From an uncultured Oscillibacter sp. (GTDB taxonomy: Bacteria; Bacillota_A; Clostridia; Oscillospirales; Oscillospiraceae): 7,024 nt of DNA. The notes beneath the pieces are model-generated. The model made no database searches, was not told the origin of the DNA, and worked only from the letters and a program-made list of their open reading frames with translations. A program made the position numbers and the translations under genes. Each line of letters opens with the position of its first letter. The first letter of the stretch is position 1. This document shows, piece after piece, positions 1-5,295 of this stretch. The stretch spans positions 1-7,024 of the forward strand of contig CABQCB010000090.1 of the NCBI GenBank assembly GCA_902462475.1, given 5' to 3'.

Positions 1-1482
1 GAGGTCGAACTCCTCGCCGATGCCGGCGCCCAGAGCGGTGATGACAGGCTGGAGCTTGTCGTTTCCGTAGACCTTGTCCGCCCGGGCCTTTTCCACGTTG
101 AGCATCTTGCCCCACAGCGGCAAAATGGCCTGGAACCGGGAGTCCCGGCCCTGGGTGGCGGAGCCGCCTGCGGAGTCGCCCTCGACGATGTAGATCTCGG
201 TGAGTTCTGGGTTATTTTCGTTGCAGTCCCGGAGCTTATCCGGCATGGCGGCGCCGCCCAGGGCCGTCTTTCTCCGGATGGACTCCCGGGCACGCTTGGC
301 AGCCTCCCGGGCGCGGTTTGCGGTGAGGGCCTTGTCCAGGATCATGCGGCCCACCTGGGGATTTTCCTCCAGGAACACCTCCAGCTTGTCGGAGACGATG
401 TTGTTGACCAGGGTACGGATCTCGCTGTTGCCAAGCTTGGCCTTGGTCTGGCCCTCGAACTGGGCTTCGGTGAGCTTGACGGAGATGACGCAGGTCAGGC
501 CCTCCCGGCAGTCCTCGCCGGAGACCTTCTCGTCGTCCTTCAAAAGCTTGATCTTGCGGCCGTAGGCGTTCAAAACACTGGTCAGCGCCCGCTTGAAGCC
601 TTCTTCGTGCATGCCGCCCTCGGGGGTGTGGACATTGTTGGCGAAAGAGAGGATGGTCTCGTTGTAGCCGTCGTTATACTGGAGGGCCACCTCCGCCATG
701 GAGTCCTCCTTGGCGCCGGCCATGTAGATGACGTCCTTGTGCAGGGGGTCCTTGGACTTATTGAGCCAGGTGACGAACTCCCGGATGCCGCCGGCGTAGC
801 ACATGTTGTCCTCCTGCTCCTGGCCGGGACGCTGATCCACGGTGCGGATGCGAAGGCCCGCGTTTAAGAACGCCTCCTCCCGCATGCGGGTATGGAGGGT
901 CTCGTAGTTGTAGACCGTGTCCTCGAACATCTCCGGATCGGGCTTGAAGGTGACGGTGGTCCCCGTGTGATCCGTGGTGCCCACGACGGTCATGGGCTCG
1001 GTCACGCCGCCCCGGGAGAACTTCATCTCATAGATCTTGCCGTCCCGGTGGACCTGCACGGTGAGCCACTCGGAAAGGGCGTTGACCACGCTGGCGCCCA
1101 CGCCGTGGAGGCCGCCGGAGACCTTGTAGCCGCCGCCGCCGAACTTGCCGCCGGCGTGAAGCACGGTGTACACCACTTCCAACGCGGGCTTGCCGGTCTG
1201 GGCCTGGATGTCCACGGGGATGCCGCGGCCATTGTCCACCACGGTGATGGTGTTGTCGGCGTTGATCTGCACCAGAATGTCCGTGCAGTAGCCGGCCAGG
1301 GCCTCGTCGATGGCGTTGTCCACGATCTCATAGACCAGGTGGTGGAGGCCCGAGGTGGAGGTGGAGCCGATGTACATGCCGGGGCGCTTGCGCACGGCCT
1401 CCAGTCCCTCCAGCACCTGGATCTCCGAGGCGTCATACTCGTGCTCGGTCTGGGATGTGGTCAGGATCTCATTTTCTTCCAT
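1..1482 (-). CDS. gyrB: DNA gyrase subunit B, C-terminal part missing at window edge
   Basis: This is the ATPase subunit of type II topoisomerase gyrase, which with GyrA introduces negative supercoils ahead of the fork. The visible 494 residues are the GHKL ATPase domain, the transducer domain and the start of the TOPRIM domain. I see the ATP-site VDNAIDEA (about residues 54-61), VDNGRGIP (82-89), the glycine-rich [15 protein letters not shown] (123-137), the transducer QTK loop (345-347) and the TOPRIM motif EGDSAGG (434-440). A full GyrB is about 640 residues, so roughly 150 C-terminal residues lie beyond position 1. The ATG at 1482 is supported by an AAGGAG site a few bases upstream and by the usual N-terminal length before the ATPase fold. 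It is the last gene of the origin cluster seen here, separated from the upstream membrane protein gene by about 96 bases that hold a large hairpin. The TOPRIM-region PLxGK motif has Trp where Arg or Lys is common. ParE is an alternative, but the context next to recF and remB favours GyrB. Confidence 0.97.
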   Translation of the reverse strand, partial: MEENEILTTSQTEHEYDASEIQVLEGLEAVRKRPGMYIGSTSTSGLHHLVYEIVDNAIDEALAGYCTDILVQINADNTITVVDNGRGIPVDIQAQTGKPALEVVYTVLHAGGKFGGGGYKVSGGLHGVGASVVNALSEWLTVQVHRDGKIYEMKFSRGGVTEPMTVVGTTDHTGTTVTFKPDPEMFEDTVYNYETLHTRMREEAFLNAGLRIRTVDQRPGQEQEDNMCYAGGIREFVTWLNKSKDPLHKDVIYMAGAKEDSMAEVALQYNDGYNETILSFANNVHTPEGGMHEEGFKRALTSVLNAYGRKIKLLKDDEKVSGEDCREGLTCVISVKLTEAQFEGQTKAKLGNSEIRTLVNNIVSDKLEVFLEENPQVGRMILDKALTANRAREAAKRARESIRRKTALGGAAMPDKLRDCNENNPELTEIYIVEGDSAGGSATQGRDSRFQAILPLWGKMLNVEKARADKVYGNDKLQPVITALGAGIGEEFDL

Positions 1483-1500
1483 AGAATAACTCCTTCCATA

Positions 1501-1549
1501 GCAGGGCAGAAAGAGCCGGGCCGGACACTTCCGGCCCGTTTCTCCCTGC
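1501..1549 (-). promoter_or_regulatory. Large bulged hairpin in the gyrB leader
   Basis: In the gap before gyrB the minus-strand RNA can fold into one long hairpin. The outer arms GCAGGG (1544-1549) and CCCTGC (1501-1506) pair. Next, AGAAA (1539-1543) pairs with TTTCT (1508-1512), leaving a one-base bulge at 1507. The top stem CGGGCCGG (1531-1538) pairs perfectly with CCGGCCCG (1517-1524) across a six-base loop, with a four-base bulge at 1513-1516. That is 19 base pairs in total. The structure ends about seven bases before the gyrB ribosome binding site. It is not followed by a run of U, so it is not a standard intrinsic terminator. A role in attenuation, mRNA processing or translational control is inference. 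Confidence 0.6.
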
Positions 1550-1578
1550 CTTGCGCCAAACTACAATACAATGCAATT

Positions 1579-1902
1579 TTATCGTCCGCGGATCTTGGTC
1601 CAGAGAAAGCGGGCCGCCATGCCCAGGCAAAGGCAAAGAAGCGCCGCCTCCGCGCACCAGCCGCAAACATAAAAGAAAATCATATCTTCCGAGGGGAAAA
1701 ACTGCCCGATCAGTTCCGCAGCCGCCAGGATCACCAGGCACACCGCCGCAAAACCCCGCCGCAGCCAGGACTTCCGCCGGGAGAAAAGCCCCACGGCAAG
1801 GCCCACCAGCATGCTGACGCTTACCATCACGTTCAGAGGGAACGCCCAGGCGTAAAATGTCCGGATCCCCTCAAAAAAGTACATGGTCAGAAACTGATTC
1901 AT
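1579..1902 (-). CDS. Small three-helix membrane protein between remB and gyrB, unknown function
   Basis: I do not recognise this 107-residue protein. Three hydrophobic stretches are visible, at about residues 17-40, 50-69 and 73-97. The arginine/lysine-rich loop SRRKSWLRR (41-49) and the basic tail WTKIRGR (101-107) are separated by the acidic PSED turn (70-73). By the positive-inside rule this suggests N-terminus outside, first loop and C-terminus inside. There is no signal peptide cleavage site or catalytic motif. The ATG at 1902 is preceded by a good GAGAGGAGG site about six bases away, and the gene follows the remB stop by 13 bases, so it is probably translated from the same mRNA. Its length, topology and several motifs (GLF-basic-WL, a central aromatic-Pro, GM-A-A near the end) match the 107-residue protein on the other side of remB, which suggests the two are distant relatives. 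Confidence 0.85.
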   Translation of the reverse strand: MNQFLTMYFFEGIRTFYAWAFPLNVMVSVSMLVGLAVGLFSRRKSWLRRGFAAVCLVILAAAELIGQFFPSEDMIFFYVCGWCAEAALLCLCLGMAARFLWTKIRGR

Positions 1903-1915
1903 GGGCGGCCTCCTC

Positions 1916-2182
1916 TCAAAACTCCGGCTTTTTACTCTCCGCGCGGTTCTTCAAGGTGACGGAATTCAATTGACTCAGATACACGATCTGCCGGTGATAG
2001 GGATGGTCGCACACCACGAAGGACTTGGGCAGCGCGCCGGACACGTCCAGCACCACGCCCTCTTTTTCCGCGGCGGCCAGGTAATCCCGGGTCCTTTTTT
2101 CATAGCTGCACTTGTCCAGATCGAAGATGCCGATGATCCGTTTGTCCGGGATGATCTCGTTTTGTCCGATGTGCAGATACAT
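1916..2182 (-). CDS. remB: RemB/YaaB-like DUF370 regulator
   Basis: This is an 88-residue member of the DUF370 family, which includes RemB (YaaB) of Bacillus, found between recF and gyrB. RemA and RemB take part in controlling extracellular matrix genes in Bacillus; RemA is a DNA-binding protein that forms multimeric rings, and the biochemical role of RemB is less clear. Family features visible here are the start MYLHIGQNEIIPDKRIIGIFDLD (the M-[YF]-[IL]-H-[LI]-G and IIGIFD segments), PKSFVV at about residues 52-57, and the closing segment LNSVTLKNRAE (about 72-82). The ATG at 2182 has a strong AGGAGG site that overlaps the stop codon of the upstream membrane protein gene, so the two are likely translationally coupled. 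Length and position agree with the family. Identification as RemB rather than RemA rests on the recF-gyrB position. Confidence 0.9.
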   Translation of the reverse strand: MYLHIGQNEIIPDKRIIGIFDLDKCSYEKRTRDYLAAAEKEGVVLDVSGALPKSFVVCDHPYHRQIVYLSQLNSVTLKNRAESKKPEF

Positions 2183-2185
2183 CTC

Positions 2186-2509
2186 TTACCTCCTGATCCA
2201 CCGGTACAGCCGCCGGAGCGCCGCGCTCATGCCCCAGCCCGCCAGCAGGCACACGCCGTATCCGCCCCACAAAATGAGGAGAAACGGCAGCTCCAGGGGA
2301 TAGATCCTGGCCAGCAGCATCAGGAAAAAGCCCAAAACGCCAAAGAGCACCGGCACCCACAAAAGCCACCTCCGTTTCCGGCAGAAAAGGCCCAGCAGCA
2401 GCTCCGCTCCGAACGCCGCGCCCCAGAGGGCCAGCATGGCCGCCAGCACCATGGCCGCAGCGGCGCCGAACACGGCCAGCACCGGCAGCGCCAAGAGAAC
2501 ATGGAACAT
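2186..2509 (-). CDS. Small three-helix membrane protein between recF and remB, unknown function
   Basis: This 107-residue protein is highly hydrophobic and not one I recognise. Hydrophobic segments run at about residues 4-42 (long enough for one or two helices), 49-70 and 73-97. The basic stretch CRKRRW (43-48) and the basic tail RRLYRWIRR (99-107) are on the predicted inner face, with the turn RIYPLE (68-73) outside. I chose the ATG at 2509 because a strong AAAGGAGG lies seven bases upstream. An upstream in-frame GTG at 2587, overlapping the recF stop, would add 26 residues that look non-membrane and are less convincing. The stop at 2186 is three bases before the remB start. Many Clostridia carry a DUF721-type gene near recF; this is not one. 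It shares length, topology and spaced motifs with the membrane protein on the other side of remB. Confidence 0.82.
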   Translation of the reverse strand: MFHVLLALPVLAVFGAAAAMVLAAMLALWGAAFGAELLLGLFCRKRRWLLWVPVLFGVLGFFLMLLARIYPLELPFLLILWGGYGVCLLAGWGMSAALRRLYRWIRR

Positions 2510-2516
2510 GTCCGCG

Positions 2517-2524
2517 CCTCCTTT
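2517..2524 (-). promoter_or_regulatory. Ribosome binding site that decides the membrane protein start
   Basis: AAAGGAGG on the minus strand lies seven bases before the ATG at 2509. It favours the 107-residue form over the 133-residue form from GTG at 2587, although the latter overlaps the recF stop as GTGA and could also be used by coupling. Confidence 0.75.
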
Positions 2525-2527
2525 CGG

Positions 2528-2543
2528 GGCGGGAACGCCCGCC
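2528..2543 (-). repeat. Short GC-rich hairpin after recF
   Basis: A perfect six-base-pair stem (GGCGGG with CCCGCC) with a four-base loop sits between recF and the next gene. On the transcribed minus strand the run of T comes before the stem, not after it, so it is not an intrinsic terminator for this operon. It ends a few bases before the strong ribosome binding site at 2517-2524 and could mark a 3'-end or a translation control point. The role is unknown. Confidence 0.5.
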
Positions 2544-2583
2544 AAAAAAAGTTTACATAATTTGATTTCTTCTTCCGTCCCGC

Positions 2584-3687
2584 TCACACCAGCGCGCCGG
2601 CGTGGACATGCAGCACCTTACCGCCCAGCAGCTCCGCCAGACGGTCATCCTCACAGCAGGTGATGAACACCTGGCCGCCGGCGATGCGGTTGAGGACGAA
2701 CTCCTGCCGCTTGGGGTCCAGCTCGGAGAGCACGTCATCCAGCAGCAGCACGGGATATTCCCCTGCGGCGCTGTGGTAGATCTCCCGCTCCGCCAGCTTC
2801 AAAGAGAGGGCGGCCGTGCGGGTCTGGCCCTGGGAGGCATACTGCTTGGCCTCCCGGCCGTCGATCCATACCAGAAGATCGTCCTTATGGGGACCGGAGA
2901 GGCACAGCCGGGTGGCCCGCTCCGCCTGGGCGTGGGCGTCCATGTGGCTTTGCAGCTGATGGGCGATCTCCTCCACCGGCGCGCCGGGATCGGTGACGGA
3001 GGAGACGGTGGCATAGCGCACCTCCAGCGCCTCCCGCCCGCCGGAGCAGGCACGGTGCACCGCCGCGGCGTGCTCGGCAAGGCGCCGGGCAAACTGGTGG
3101 CGGTAGTGGATGAGCACGGCGCCGAAGCGGATGAGCTGGGTGTTGAACTCCGGCAGCGCCGCTAAAAGATCCGGCCGCTCCTCCGCGTCCCGGAGGATGC
3201 GGGTCTTTTGCTCATAGGCCCGGCCGTAGGAGGCCAGAGCCGCGGCGTACCGGGGACGAAGTTGACATAAAGCGGTATCCAGGAACTTGCGCCGGGCGGC
3301 CGCGCCCTGTCGGATCAGGTACAGGTCGTCAGGGCAGAAGAACACGGTGTTGTACACCTGGCTCAGCTCCGCGCCGGATTTGACGGGCACCTGGTTCACC
3401 GTCAGCCGGCGCCGCCTGCCCCGGTACAGCGCCGCCTCCACCGCAAACTCACGCTCCCGGGCGGCCACCTGTGCACAAAGCCGTGCACCCTCGGCGTCAA
3501 ACCCGATCAGCTCCCGGTCGGACCGGGCCCGGGGAGATTTTCCACAGGAGAGGTAGACAATGGCCTCCAGCAGATTGGTCTTGCCCTGGGCGTTGTCCCC
3601 GAAGATCACGTTGCAGCGCTGGTCAAAGGAAACGTCCACGGCGGAATAGTTGCGAAATCCGGTCAAAGACAGGGATTCAATCCGCAT
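2584..3687 (-). CDS. recF: DNA replication and repair protein RecF
   Basis: RecF is an SMC-like ABC ATPase that with RecO and RecR loads RecA at single-strand gaps and helps stalled forks. The 367-residue length is normal. The Walker A motif GDNAQGKT is at residues 30-37, the ABC signature region YASQGQTRT at 283-291 and the Walker B segment [11 protein letters not shown] at 314-324. The N-terminal FRNY (11-14) and the LSGPHKDDL segment (263-271) are also typical. The chosen ATG at 3687 starts [10 protein letters not shown], the standard RecF beginning; a longer in-frame extension to 3837 is only the shadow of yaaA. The start lies inside the last 11 bases of yaaA and has no good ribosome binding site of its own, so it probably depends on reinitiation after yaaA. 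A perfect TTTTCCACA 9-mer lies in the gene over the Cys-Gly-Lys-Ser codons. Confidence 0.97.
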   Translation of the reverse strand: MRIESLSLTGFRNYSAVDVSFDQRCNVIFGDNAQGKTNLLEAIVYLSCGKSPRARSDRELIGFDAEGARLCAQVAAREREFAVEAALYRGRRRRLTVNQVPVKSGAELSQVYNTVFFCPDDLYLIRQGAAARRKFLDTALCQLRPRYAAALASYGRAYEQKTRILRDAEERPDLLAALPEFNTQLIRFGAVLIHYRHQFARRLAEHAAAVHRACSGGREALEVRYATVSSVTDPGAPVEEIAHQLQSHMDAHAQAERATRLCLSGPHKDDLLVWIDGREAKQYASQGQTRTAALSLKLAEREIYHSAAGEYPVLLLDDVLSELDPKRQEFVLNRIAGGQVFITCCEDDRLAELLGGKVLHVHAGALV

Positions 3688-3892
3688 AAGCCACGGTATA
3701 GTGCCGTCCCTGGAAGCACACGTCGTCTCCGGGGCGGATCTTTTTGCCCCGCTGGGTGCACACCTCGCCGCCCACGGTGACCTCGCCGGCCTGGATGCGC
3801 TCCTTGGCCTCGCCGCCGCTTTCCACAAGGTTTGCAAATTTGAGGAGATCCTGGAGCTTGATAAACTCCGTGTGAATGATGATGGTTTCCAT
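3677..3892 (-). CDS. yaaA: S4-domain RNA-binding protein of the YaaA family
   Basis: This 71-residue protein is a single S4 domain, a small RNA-binding fold. The family sits between dnaN and recF in many Firmicutes and is thought to act on ribosomal RNA or ribosome assembly; its precise role is not established from sequence. The start [19 protein letters not shown], then [17 protein letters not shown] (about residues 26-42) and the end [13 protein letters not shown] (48-60) match the usual S4 pattern of basic and glycine positions. The ATG at 3892 has GAGGAA about five bases upstream and follows the dnaN stop by 20 bases. Its stop overlaps the recF start by 11 bases, a typical coupled arrangement. 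The name refers to the Bacillus S4 protein, not to the unrelated E. coli peroxide-stress YaaA. Confidence 0.92.
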   Translation of the reverse strand: METIIIHTEFIKLQDLLKFANLVESGGEAKERIQAGEVTVGGEVCTQRGKKIRPGDDVCFQGRHYTVAYAD

Positions 3893-3912
3893 AACGTTCC
3901 TCGCTGTGCTCT

Positions 3913-5025
3913 TTAATCGGCGCTCTTGAGCCGCACGGGCAGCACCATGTAGAGGAAATTCTCCTCTCCGTCCACCGGCACGATGATGGCGGGGGAGACG
4001 CCGGTGTTGAGCTCGATGCGCACGGTGTCGGCGGGGGCATAGCGCAGGGCCTCCATCAAATAGCGGTTGTTGAAGCCGATCTCAAGACCGGTGCCGTCGC
4101 CGCTGATGGGGCACACGTCCTTGGCCTCGCCGTTGCCGGTTTTGGCGGACAAAAATACCTTATCCTGGTCAAAAATGCCCCGGACGGGGCTTTTCAGCTT
4201 GTCGGAGATCACCACGCTCACCCGGTCGATGCTCTCGATCAGGCGCTTGGTGTCCGCCACCACGGCAATGGGGTTTTTCCGGGGAATGGCGTTTTTGTAG
4301 TCCAGGAACTCGCCTTCCAGGCGCCGGCAGATCAGCTCCGTGTCGCCTACTTCAAAGAGAATGTGCCGCTTGCCCAGGGTGACGGAGGCGATGTCCTCCG
4401 TGTCGGCACAGATGCCCTTCACCTCGCTCAGGGCGCTGCCGGGGGCCACGAAGGAGAAGGCGCCGCCCTCGATTTTTTCCAGTTTCTCCCTGCGGATCGC
4501 CAGGCGGAAGCCGTCCACCGCCACCATGGTGAGGCCCTTTTCGCTGATCTCAAACAGCGCGCCGGTATGCACCGGGCGGCTTTCGTTGGTGGAAACAGCG
4601 AAAGCCGTCTCCTCGATCATGGCCCGGAGAGACTTTTGCTGGATGGTCACCGCGTACTCATCTTCCACAACGGGCAGCTCCGGATAGTCCGCAGCGGAAA
4701 GGCCCAGGATGTCGAAGTCCGCATCTCCACAGTGGAGGTGGACAACCTGCTTAGAGTCGGCGGTGAATACCACCACATCGTCGGGCATGCGGCGGATGAT
4801 GTCGCCGAAGAGCCGGGCGTTGAGCACGATCTCACCGGTTTCCACAACGTCTGCGGAGAGTTTGGTGCGGATACCGGTCTGCATGTTGTAGCCGGAGATG
4901 GTCAGCTGGTGATCGGCCCGCAGCAAAAGGCCCTCCAGGGCGGGGATGGAGCTCTTTTGCGCCACGGCCCGGCTGGTGACAGCAATGGCGCTTTGCAAAA
5001 GGGCTTTCTCACAGGAGAATTTCAT
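3913..5025 (-). CDS. dnaN: DNA polymerase III beta subunit, sliding clamp
   Basis: DnaN forms the ring-shaped homodimer that slides on DNA and tethers polymerase, ligase, MutS and Hda-like partners. The 370-residue length fits three clamp domains of about 120 residues each. Recognisable segments are the N-terminal [22 protein letters not shown] (about 24-35), the domain II stretch [16 protein letters not shown] (about 143-158), VDGFRLA (169-175) and the closing MVLPVRL, which forms part of the partner-binding pocket. The C-terminus extends four residues (KSAD) past the common end, a minor difference. The ATG at 5025 has AAAGGAAG about seven bases upstream. It follows oriC and dnaA in the same direction, and its start is about 45 bases from the AT-rich unwinding region. 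I found no convincing separate promoter, so it may be read with dnaA. Confidence 0.98.
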   Translation of the reverse strand: MKFSCEKALLQSAIAVTSRAVAQKSSIPALEGLLLRADHQLTISGYNMQTGIRTKLSADVVETGEIVLNARLFGDIIRRMPDDVVVFTADSKQVVHLHCGDADFDILGLSAADYPELPVVEDEYAVTIQQKSLRAMIEETAFAVSTNESRPVHTGALFEISEKGLTMVAVDGFRLAIRREKLEKIEGGAFSFVAPGSALSEVKGICADTEDIASVTLGKRHILFEVGDTELICRRLEGEFLDYKNAIPRKNPIAVVADTKRLIESIDRVSVVISDKLKSPVRGIFDQDKVFLSAKTGNGEAKDVCPISGDGTGLEIGFNNRYLMEALRYAPADTVRIELNTGVSPAIIVPVDGEENFLYMVLPVRLKSAD

Positions 5026-5070
5026 GGTTGCACTTCCTTTCAGGTCGGAGGAATTGGTCGCCGGCTGTCT

Positions 5071-5108
5071 TTTAAAAAAGAAAAGATAAAGTCTTTGTTA
5101 GAAAAAGC
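5071..5108. other. Candidate AT-rich DNA unwinding element
   Basis: A stretch rich in A and T, purine-rich on the plus strand (for example TTTAAAAAAGAAAAGATAAA at 5071-5090), lies between the innermost DnaA box and dnaN. This is where the Bacillus unwinding element sits. No melting calculation was possible, so the borders are approximate. Confidence 0.55.
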
Positions 5109-5119
5109 AGCCGTAGAAG
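5099..5119 (-). promoter_or_regulatory. Candidate DnaA-trio run
   Basis: Seven bases past the minus-strand DnaA box at 5127-5135, moving toward dnaN, seven consecutive triplets begin CTT-CTA and end CTT-TTT-CTA on the minus strand. Six of the seven have T in the middle, so the complementary strand carries the 3'-NAN-5' pattern of DnaA-trios that guide DnaA onto single-stranded DNA in Bacillus. One triplet (CGG at 5111-5113) breaks the pattern, and the usual GC-rich spacer before the trios is absent. The call is tentative. Confidence 0.4.
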
Positions 5120-5126
5120 GAAAATG

Positions 5127-5135
5127 TGTGGAAAA
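5127..5135 (-). promoter_or_regulatory. DnaA box TTTTCCACA, dnaN-proximal
   Basis: A perfect TTTTCCACA on the minus strand, pointing toward the AT-rich region and dnaN. Its position and orientation match the boxes next to the unwinding site in Bacillus. Confidence 0.85.
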
Positions 5136-5182
5136 GTCGCCGAACCCTAAAAATTGCAAGGGATCGGAGATTCACAGGGGAT

Positions 5183-5208
5183 GTTGAAAAATCGGGTCGA
5201 TTTTCAAC
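5183..5208. repeat. Inverted repeat inside oriC
   Basis: GTTGAAAAATCG (5183-5194) and CGATTTTCAAC (5198-5208) are inverted copies apart from one extra A, separated by GGT. Each arm contains a degenerate DnaA-box core (TTTTCAAC), so the repeat may be a pair of opposed weak DnaA sites. It could also form a stem in the RNA after dnaA, but no U run follows on the transcribed strand. Confidence 0.5.
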
Positions 5209-5227
5209 GGCTATTTTTGCCCGCCGG

Positions 5228-5236
5228 TTTTCCACA
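5228..5236 (+). promoter_or_regulatory. DnaA box TTTTCCACA, middle
   Basis: A perfect TTTTCCACA on the plus strand. It is 22 bases from the next identical box, about two helical turns, so both could face the same side of the DNA. Confidence 0.85.
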
Positions 5237-5249
5237 GCAGAGTTTTTGT

Positions 5250-5258
5250 TTTTCCACA
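5250..5258 (+). promoter_or_regulatory. DnaA box TTTTCCACA, dnaA-proximal
   Basis: A perfect TTTTCCACA on the plus strand, 22 bases after the middle box and in the same orientation, about 20 bases from the end of dnaA. Confidence 0.85.
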
Positions 5259-5270
5259 GAACAAGTGGAG

Positions 5271-5295
5271 AAAAAACGCCTCATTTCCGGGCGTT
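5271..5295 (-). terminator. Terminator-like hairpin around the dnaA stop codon
   Basis: On the minus strand AACGCC (5290-5295) pairs with GGCGTT (5275-5280) across a nine-base loop that contains the dnaA stop TGA. The right arm runs into six T (5271-5276, two of them in the stem). This has the form of a short intrinsic terminator. The stem is only six base pairs, so readthrough to dnaN is likely, and a ribosome finishing dnaA would cover the stem. Confidence 0.45.

Larger units (their letters stand above)
5026..5280. other. oriC: Putative chromosomal replication origin oriC (dnaA-dnaN gap)
   Basis: The 255-base gap between dnaA and dnaN carries three perfect TTTTCCACA DnaA boxes, several one- or two-mismatch boxes (for example TTTTCAACA on minus at 5182-5190 and AGATTCACA on plus at 5168-5176), an inverted repeat and an AT-rich stretch next to dnaN. 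In Bacillus the unwinding site lies in this same gap on the dnaN side, and the layout here agrees. All flanking genes point away from the region, as expected at an origin. The function is inferred from boxes and gene order. Confidence 0.88.

Noticed and set aside
1555..1610. A separate gyrB promoter upstream of the leader hairpin
   Set aside because: Only poor matches were found (for example TCTGGA, 17 bases, TAAAAT); not strong enough to call.
892..1959. A 355-codon open frame on the plus strand opposite gyrB and the membrane protein gene
   Set aside because: It overlaps well-supported minus-strand genes, has low-complexity composition, and matches no known family.
2528..2550. Hairpin after recF as a terminator
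   Set aside because: The homopolymer run lies on the wrong side of the stem for minus-strand transcription, and no convergent plus-strand gene needs it.
3688..3837. An in-frame N-terminal extension of RecF
   Set aside because: It overlaps yaaA in another frame, and RecF proteins start at MRIESL-type sequence.
5026..5280. A separate dnaN promoter inside oriC
   Set aside because: No -35/-10 pair with acceptable spacing was seen; AT-rich hexamers alone are expected in an unwinding region.
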